17,121 bases of DNA from Ardenticatenia bacterium (GTDB lineage Bacteria > Chloroflexota > Anaerolineae > Aggregatilineales > Aggregatilineaceae), in contig JALSSH010000137.1 of the NCBI GenBank assembly GCA_026984385.1, positions 1 through 17,121 on the forward strand. Reading direction: 5' to 3'. Shown in pieces: positions 12,857 to 17,121 of the stretch. The notes beneath the pieces were generated by a model. The model was not told the origin of the DNA. It made no database searches and worked only from the letters and a program-made list of their open reading frames with translations. The first letter of the stretch is position 1. The number at the start of each line of letters is the position of its first letter. Made by a program: the position numbers and the translations under genes.

Positions 12857-14425
12857 ATGACAACCTCCACCCAGCTCCCACAATATCCCCTAGAGCGCGA
12901 AGAACAAAAACAGCGCAACGCGGCTCAAAACGCGGCGACATCCGGCTCCAACGTGCCCAGCCGTCACGCCTTCGCCCAAGAAGTCCGCGCCGAGCGCCTG
13001 AACATCTTGTGGCGTGCGACGCTTTTCGGCGCATTTCTCTTGTGGTGGCTGCTGGTCGTCTTGACCGGCGGGCAAGACCTTTCGCTGCTGGGCCTATTTG
13101 CCCCCACGATGACGCTGGCAGGCGGCTGTTTGCTGGCAGGCTACTTTTTGCGCCATGATCGTTTTCAAGCGGGCGCTTGGGCTTACGCCCTGGGCGCGGT
13201 GCTGGCGATTGGTCTCTCTATGGCCTACTTGCCGGACTTCGGACGCACCTATGCTCCCTATATGTTCCCGCTGCTGATGTTCGTGGTCGGGCTGTTGCTC
13301 CCTGTGCAGAGCACCATGCTTTTGCTGTTGGCCGTCATCGTCGTGGCTATCGCCATTCCCTCGGCGGTCGAATGGCAAATGACGCTCAACAATCACACCG
13401 CCTTCGCGCTCACCCTCACCGCGCTGGCCGCCGTCCTTTCCGCACAGGTCAGCGGCGAGCTTTACGCCATCGCAGAATGGGCGCTGGAAAACTATCGCAA
13501 GGAGCGCAACACCACCTTTGCGCTTTTTGAAAGCCGCGAGGCGCTCCAAAAAAGCCTTTTGCGCCAACAAGCGCTTACTCAACAAGTCCAAGACACCAAC
13601 TTGGAGTTGGAACGCGCCCGCCACGCCGAAGAAGAGGCGAAAAACTTTCGCGGGCAATTTTTGGCGAATATGAGCCACGAGCTACGCACCCCGCTGAACG
13701 CCATTATCGGCTTCAGCCAAACTATGCTGGACTTTCCCGCCATGTACGACGGTGTGGAGCTGCCCTCTCAATATCGCCAGGATATGCAACAAATCTTGCA
13801 AAGCGGTAAACACCTGCTCAATATCATCAACGACATTCTCGATCTTTCTAAAGTGGATGCCGGTAAGCTCGATCTGGAAATCCAACCGGTAGACCTGGCA
13901 CCGGTGGTCAAAGGGGTGCTTTCGACGGCGGTCGGCCTGGTCGGAGACAAAGGCGACAGGGTCAAGCTGCTCAAAGAGTTGCCCGAGCCGTTGCCGATGT
14001 GCCTGGGCGACCCGCTGCGTGTGCGCCAAGTGTTGCTGAACCTATATTCCAACGCCGCTAAATTCACCGACTCCGGCTATATCAAGCTGCGCGTTTTCGC
14101 CGAGGGAAGCGAAGTGGTCTTCGCGGTGGAAGATACGGGCATCGGCATCGCCGAAACCGACAAAGCCACCATCTTCGAAGAGTTTCGCCAGGGCACAGCA
14201 GGCCGCAAAAAAGGGCGTCAAGGTGCGGGGCTTGGCTTGGCGATCTCCCAACAACTCATCCGTCTGATGAACGGGCGTATGTGGTTTGAAAGCACGCTGG
14301 GCAAAGGGAGCACGTTCTATTTCGCGCTGCCGAGCTATGAGCTGCCCCAAAAACAAGCCGCCGAAACCAGCGAAACGCCCGCCGCCGCGCCTTCTGAAAC
14401 TGCCGTAACGGACGCCTCAGCCTAA
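12857..14425 (+). CDS. Membrane sensor histidine kinase
   Basis: The 522-residue protein has a hydrophilic N-terminus (1-48), about six membrane segments (roughly 53-70, 76-98, 107-124, 134-149, 153-170, 181-198), a helical/coiled linker (205-265), and a complete kinase core. The H-box NMSHELRTPLNAIIGFS carries the phospho-accepting His274; the N-box is LYSNAAKFT (Asn399), G1 DTGIG (426-430) and G2 GAGLGLA (456-462). An Ala/Pro/Thr tail ends it. The large membrane unit is the only sensor domain seen: no PAS, HAMP or periplasmic domain. The start at 12857 has a weak CAGGA (12843-12847). Two receiver proteins follow after 15 nt, so they are the likely phosphate acceptors. The signal is unknown. 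Confidence 0.94.
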   Translation: MTTSTQLPQYPLEREEQKQRNAAQNAATSGSNVPSRHAFAQEVRAERLNILWRATLFGAFLLWWLLVVLTGGQDLSLLGLFAPTMTLAGGCLLAGYFLRHDRFQAGAWAYALGAVLAIGLSMAYLPDFGRTYAPYMFPLLMFVVGLLLPVQSTMLLLLAVIVVAIAIPSAVEWQMTLNNHTAFALTLTALAAVLSAQVSGELYAIAEWALENYRKERNTTFALFESREALQKSLLRQQALTQQVQDTNLELERARHAEEEAKNFRGQFLANMSHELRTPLNAIIGFSQTMLDFPAMYDGVELPSQYRQDMQQILQSGKHLLNIINDILDLSKVDAGKLDLEIQPVDLAPVVKGVLSTAVGLVGDKGDRVKLLKELPEPLPMCLGDPLRVRQVLLNLYSNAAKFTDSGYIKLRVFAEGSEVVFAVEDTGIGIAETDKATIFEEFRQGTAGRKKGRQGAGLGLAISQQLIRLMNGRMWFESTLGKGSTFYFALPSYELPQKQAAETSETPAAAPSETAVTDASA

Positions 14426-14440
14426 CAAAACGGGGACACC

Positions 14441-15034
14441 ATGCGCATCTTGTACGTTGAGGACAACGAGGTGAACCGCGCGCTGGTCGAACGCATCATG
14501 CGCGCCCGCAATTGTGAAGTCATCTTCCGCGACGAAGGCGAAGGGGCGCTGGAAGTGCTCAAGGACGACCCCGCCATAGACCTCGTGCTGCTGGATATCG
14601 AGCTGGCCGGTACGATCAGCGGGCTGGACGTGATCCGCACGCTGCGCGCGCGCAACGACCGCCGTCCGGTGGTCGCCATCACCGCCTACGCCATGATGGG
14701 CGACCGCGAGCGCATCTTGGAGGCGGGCTGCGACCAATATTTGCCCAAGCCGTTGGTGGTCACCGACCTGTTGGCGATGATCGACCACTACGAAAAAGAG
14801 CTGGCCGACCGCGCTACCGCTCCAGCCGCACCGCCGACCCCATCCGACGAAAAAACCCCTTCCGCGTCCGCCGCTTCCACGTCGGCGGAAAAAGCCCCAG
14901 CCGCGCCCCAAAAGTCAGCGCCGACCACTGCCGCCACACCGCCAACCGCAGAGAAAAAGTCGCCCGCGCCTTCTGCTCCCGCGCCGTCCGAAGCTCCCCA
15001 GCCCCCCGCCGAAGCCGAGGACGCCACACCATGA
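14441..15034 (+). CDS. Stand-alone response regulator with low-complexity tail
   Basis: The 197-residue protein is a receiver domain (1 to about 122) plus a tail of about 72 residues rich in Ala, Pro, Ser, Thr and Lys/Glu. The receiver has the acidic pair Glu7-Asp8, phospho-acceptor Asp52 (LVLLDIEL), Thr81 and Lys103 (LPKP). It resembles DivK/Spo0F-type receivers and has no DNA-binding or enzymatic output domain. The tail looks disordered and may tether or extend an interaction. It starts 15 nt after the kinase stop and overlaps the next receiver by ATGA, so translation is probably coupled. It is likely a phosphorelay intermediate or protein-interaction regulator of the kinase at 12857-14425. 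Confidence 0.92.
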   Translation: MRILYVEDNEVNRALVERIMRARNCEVIFRDEGEGALEVLKDDPAIDLVLLDIELAGTISGLDVIRTLRARNDRRPVVAITAYAMMGDRERILEAGCDQYLPKPLVVTDLLAMIDHYEKELADRATAPAAPPTPSDEKTPSASAASTSAEKAPAAPQKSAPTTAATPPTAEKKSPAPSAPAPSEAPQPPAEAEDATP

Positions 15035-15486
15035 CCACCACGCCGGACGCCCTCCCCACCCCGACTTTTGCATATGCGTTGGTGGTGGACGACGAACCGG
15101 CCAATCGGGATTTTTTGGTGCGCTTGCTCCAACAAACCAAGCTCACCGTTGAGGGCGCAGCCACCGCCAAAGAAGCCCAGGCCATCGCCGAACGCTGCGA
15201 ACGGCTGGATTTGATCGTGGTGGATAACAAGCTGCCGGATATGGACGGGGTGGACTTGCTGGCAGTGTTACATAAAAAACACCCCGAAGCACGGCTGGTG
15301 ATGGCGACGATGCTCGACGAACGCTCGTTGATGGACAAAGCCTTCGCCAACGGTTGCAACGTTTTTTTGGTCAAACCGCACGGCTTCATGGAGCTATACC
15401 GCCGCATCTTGCGCCTCCAAAGCGGGGACGACACCCTCCAACGCCTGATCATTGACCAATACGGCCCCCGCCCCTATCGCGGATAA
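15031..15486 (+). CDS. Second stand-alone response regulator receiver
   Basis: The 151-residue protein is a single receiver domain after a short Thr/Pro N-terminus: acidic pair Asp20-Asp21 (VVDDEPANRDF), phospho-acceptor Asp65 (LIVVDNKLPDMDGVDLL), Thr93 and Lys115 (LVKPHGF). A short C-terminal helix ends in GPRPYRG. There is no output domain. Its ATG lies within the stop codon of the preceding receiver (ATGA at 15031-15034), marking translational coupling. Together with the kinase it makes a three-gene signalling operon without a transcription factor, so the output is probably through protein contact or a distant partner. Confidence 0.92.
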   Translation: MTTTPDALPTPTFAYALVVDDEPANRDFLVRLLQQTKLTVEGAATAKEAQAIAERCERLDLIVVDNKLPDMDGVDLLAVLHKKHPEARLVMATMLDERSLMDKAFANGCNVFLVKPHGFMELYRRILRLQSGDDTLQRLIIDQYGPRPYRG

Positions 15487-15511
15487 GCAGGACGACGCGC
15501 CCCGAGCGCCC

Positions 15512-15540
15512 TTGCCCACGCCGATCCCGCGTGCTACACT
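15512..15540 (+). promoter_or_regulatory. Promoter of the SH3b-glycosidase gene
   Basis: TTGCCC (15512-15517) and TACACT (15535-15540) are separated by exactly 17 nt, and TGC just before the -10 gives an extended -10. Each hexamer matches four of six bases. The predicted start lies about 65 nt before the ATG. A perfect palindrome, CGAACGTTCG (15577-15586), lies between them and could be an operator. Confidence 0.55.
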
Positions 15541-15610
15541 ACCGGCGGCCTGCGCATACCTCGCGCGCGCCACGCTCGAACGTTCGCAGACAACGGGAGA
15601 GAGTACACCT

Positions 15611-17121
15611 ATGCACACGCGATCTCTGATACACCGCAGCGCCCAATGGACGCTGATCCTTGCGCTGATCCTCGGCGTGTTCGGCGTCGGGTTGGTGCGC
15701 GCCCAAGACGGGCCGGACGCCACCGTGCGCCCCGACACGCTCAACATGCGGCACGGCCCGAACACCGATTACGCCATCATCGCCAAGCTGGTGCGCGGAA
15801 CGCCGCTCACCTTGTTGGCGCGCGACGACATCCCCTGGAACGGCATTTGGGTTTACGCCCGCACGCCGGAAGGCCAAGAAGGTTGGGTCTCTTCGGACTA
15901 TCTAGACGTGCGCGCAGGCCTGGACGTGGAAGCGCTGCCCGTGCGCGAGGCGCCCGCCGACAAAGGGACGCCCATGGCCGATGAACCCGCCGCCGACTCG
16001 CCCGCCGCAGAAGCTGCCCCCGCTGCGGAAAGCGGCTTTCCGGAAGGCTCGGGCGTGCCCGCGCAAATTATCGCTCCGGTGAATATGCGCACCGGTGCGG
16101 GCACGGGCTACCGCGTCATCACCACGCTGGCGCGCGGAACGAACGTGCTCGCCAAAGGGCGCAACAGCACGATGGATTGGGTGCTGGTCAGCGCCAACGG
16201 GCAAGACGGCTGGGTCTATTGGGAATATATCCAACTCCTCTCCGGCTATCTGAGCCAGCTCCCCGTTTCCGACGCGGTGACCAGCGCCAACGCCGCGCCC
16301 GCCGCTGCAAGCGACGATCAAGCGGCGAGCACCTCCGGCGCCGCGCCCCCGCCACCCGTCGCGGGGGGCGCAGGACTGAGCGGCTTCGGCTACGGCGGCC
16401 ATGTGGATAGCTTCGCCTATCCCGAGCTGATGCACCACGCGGGCATGACCTGGGTCAAGCGGCAAATTCGCTTTACACGCGGCGCCCCAGGCAGCGTAGC
16501 CGCCGGCGCTATCCAGCAGGCGCACGCCAACGGCTTCAAGGTGCTGCTTGGCATTGTGGGCGAGGCCAACGCGGTCACCGATCCAAGCTATTTCCAAGAC
16601 TACGCGCGCTTTGTGGGCGAGGTCGCCGCGCTGGGGCCGGACGCGATCGAAGTGTGGAACGAGCAGAACATTGATCGCGAGTGGGCGCACGGCCACATTG
16701 ACCCGAACAGCTATACTCAATTGCTGGCTTTGGCCTACAACGCGATCAAAAGCGCCAACCCCAACGTGGCCGTGATCAGCGGCGCGCCCGCCCCCACCGG
16801 CGCGGAAGGCGCTTTCGGCTCGGACGCGGTTTGGAACGACGACCGCTACATACGCGGCATGGCCGCCGCCGGCGCGGCGCGCTATATGGACTGCATCGGC
16901 GCACACTACAACGAGGGCATCGTCAGCCCGTACCAAACCAGCGGCGATCCGCGCGGCAACTACTACACACGCTACTTTTGGGGCATGGTGAACACGTACT
17001 ACAACGCCTTTGGGGGAGCGCGCCCGGTGTGCTTCACCGAGCTGGGCTACCTGACGCCGGAAGGCTACGGGCCGCTCCCGGGCAGCTTTGCTTGGGCCGC
17101 GAACACCACCGTCGCCCAACG
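15611..17121 (+). CDS. Secreted SH3b-SH3b-glycoside hydrolase-like protein (partial)
   Basis: The first 503 codons are present; the gene runs off the window. A signal peptide (1-31, cleavage likely after VRA) leads to two bacterial SH3 domains (about 36-100, with LNMRHGPNTDYAII and GWVSSDYL; about 150-208, with VNMRTGAGTGYRVI and GWVYWEYI), separated by an Ala/Pro/Glu linker. A second linker (about 215-252) leads to a TIM-barrel hydrolase region (about 256 on). EVWNEQNI (Glu351) and CFTELGY (Glu477) fit the acid/base and nucleophile Glu of clan GH-A enzymes such as GH39 or GH5. SH3b domains suggest binding to the cell wall. The start at 15611 has GGGAGAG (15595-15601). The true substrate and the remaining C-terminus cannot be seen. 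Confidence 0.88.
   Translation, partial: MHTRSLIHRSAQWTLILALILGVFGVGLVRAQDGPDATVRPDTLNMRHGPNTDYAIIAKLVRGTPLTLLARDDIPWNGIWVYARTPEGQEGWVSSDYLDVRAGLDVEALPVREAPADKGTPMADEPAADSPAAEAAPAAESGFPEGSGVPAQIIAPVNMRTGAGTGYRVITTLARGTNVLAKGRNSTMDWVLVSANGQDGWVYWEYIQLLSGYLSQLPVSDAVTSANAAPAAASDDQAASTSGAAPPPPVAGGAGLSGFGYGGHVDSFAYPELMHHAGMTWVKRQIRFTRGAPGSVAAGAIQQAHANGFKVLLGIVGEANAVTDPSYFQDYARFVGEVAALGPDAIEVWNEQNIDREWAHGHIDPNSYTQLLALAYNAIKSANPNVAVISGAPAPTGAEGAFGSDAVWNDDRYIRGMAAAGAARYMDCIGAHYNEGIVSPYQTSGDPRGNYYTRYFWGMVNTYYNAFGGARPVCFTELGYLTPEGYGPLPGSFAWAANTTVAQ

Noticed and set aside
15902..17119. 405-codon minus-strand ORF opposite the SH3b-glycosidase
   Set aside because: The plus-strand frame has a signal peptide, SH3b motifs and catalytic Glu motifs; the minus product is Ala/Arg/Val-rich without recognisable domains.
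1..17121. tRNA or rRNA genes
   Set aside because: No tRNA-like cloverleaf with a GTTCRA arm or rRNA segment was recognised in the gaps; no computed scan was possible.

Overview
The window is a GC-rich bacterial chromosome segment with dense, operon-like genes on both strands. Gene style suggests a Chloroflexota (Anaerolineae/Caldilineae-like) organism: a class A penicillin-binding protein with C-terminal Ig-like domains, a small STAS-like protein of a type I associate with that phylum, SH3b/glycosidase secreted proteins, and long GC-rich intergenic hairpin arrays. The assignment is inference; no rRNA or other marker is present.

Layout. (1) Minus strand, 137-2785: grpE then dnaK, ended by a clear intrinsic terminator (70-110). 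(2) A divergent region (2786-3040), then a plus-strand TPR protein. (3) Minus strand, 4309-6014: cysK-cysE cysteine-synthesis operon, 17 nt apart, preceded by a ~256-nt leader. That leader holds a near-consensus promoter, a short ORF with five Cys codons (four in alternation), and an intrinsic terminator: a complete candidate cysteine-responsive attenuator. (4) Minus strand, 6623-10079: a small STAS-like protein followed 7 nt later by a bifunctional penicillin-binding protein. (5) Plus strand, 10207-11106: an ABBA-type aromatic prenyltransferase of the NphB/CloQ family, divergent from the STAS-like gene and closed by its own terminator. (6) Plus strand: an anchored DsbA-like thiol oxidoreductase, a membrane histidine kinase with two stand-alone receiver proteins (the receivers overlap by ATGA), and the first 503 codons of a secreted SH3b-SH3b-glycosidase that runs off the window.

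Between genes lie arrays of small perfect hairpins (1-66, 4019-4281, 6409-6611, 12574-12637). Three share one conserved core, in the same orientation relative to the gene ending beside them, and stem changes between copies preserve pairing. The fourth shares a different module with the second.

The two most notable items are the cysteine leader-peptide attenuator upstream of cysK-cysE and the aromatic prenyltransferase, a family known to me mainly from actinobacterial and fungal secondary metabolism. CysE also ends in DYVI, the tail type that docks into CysK, so the operon appears to encode a cysteine synthase complex under attenuation control.
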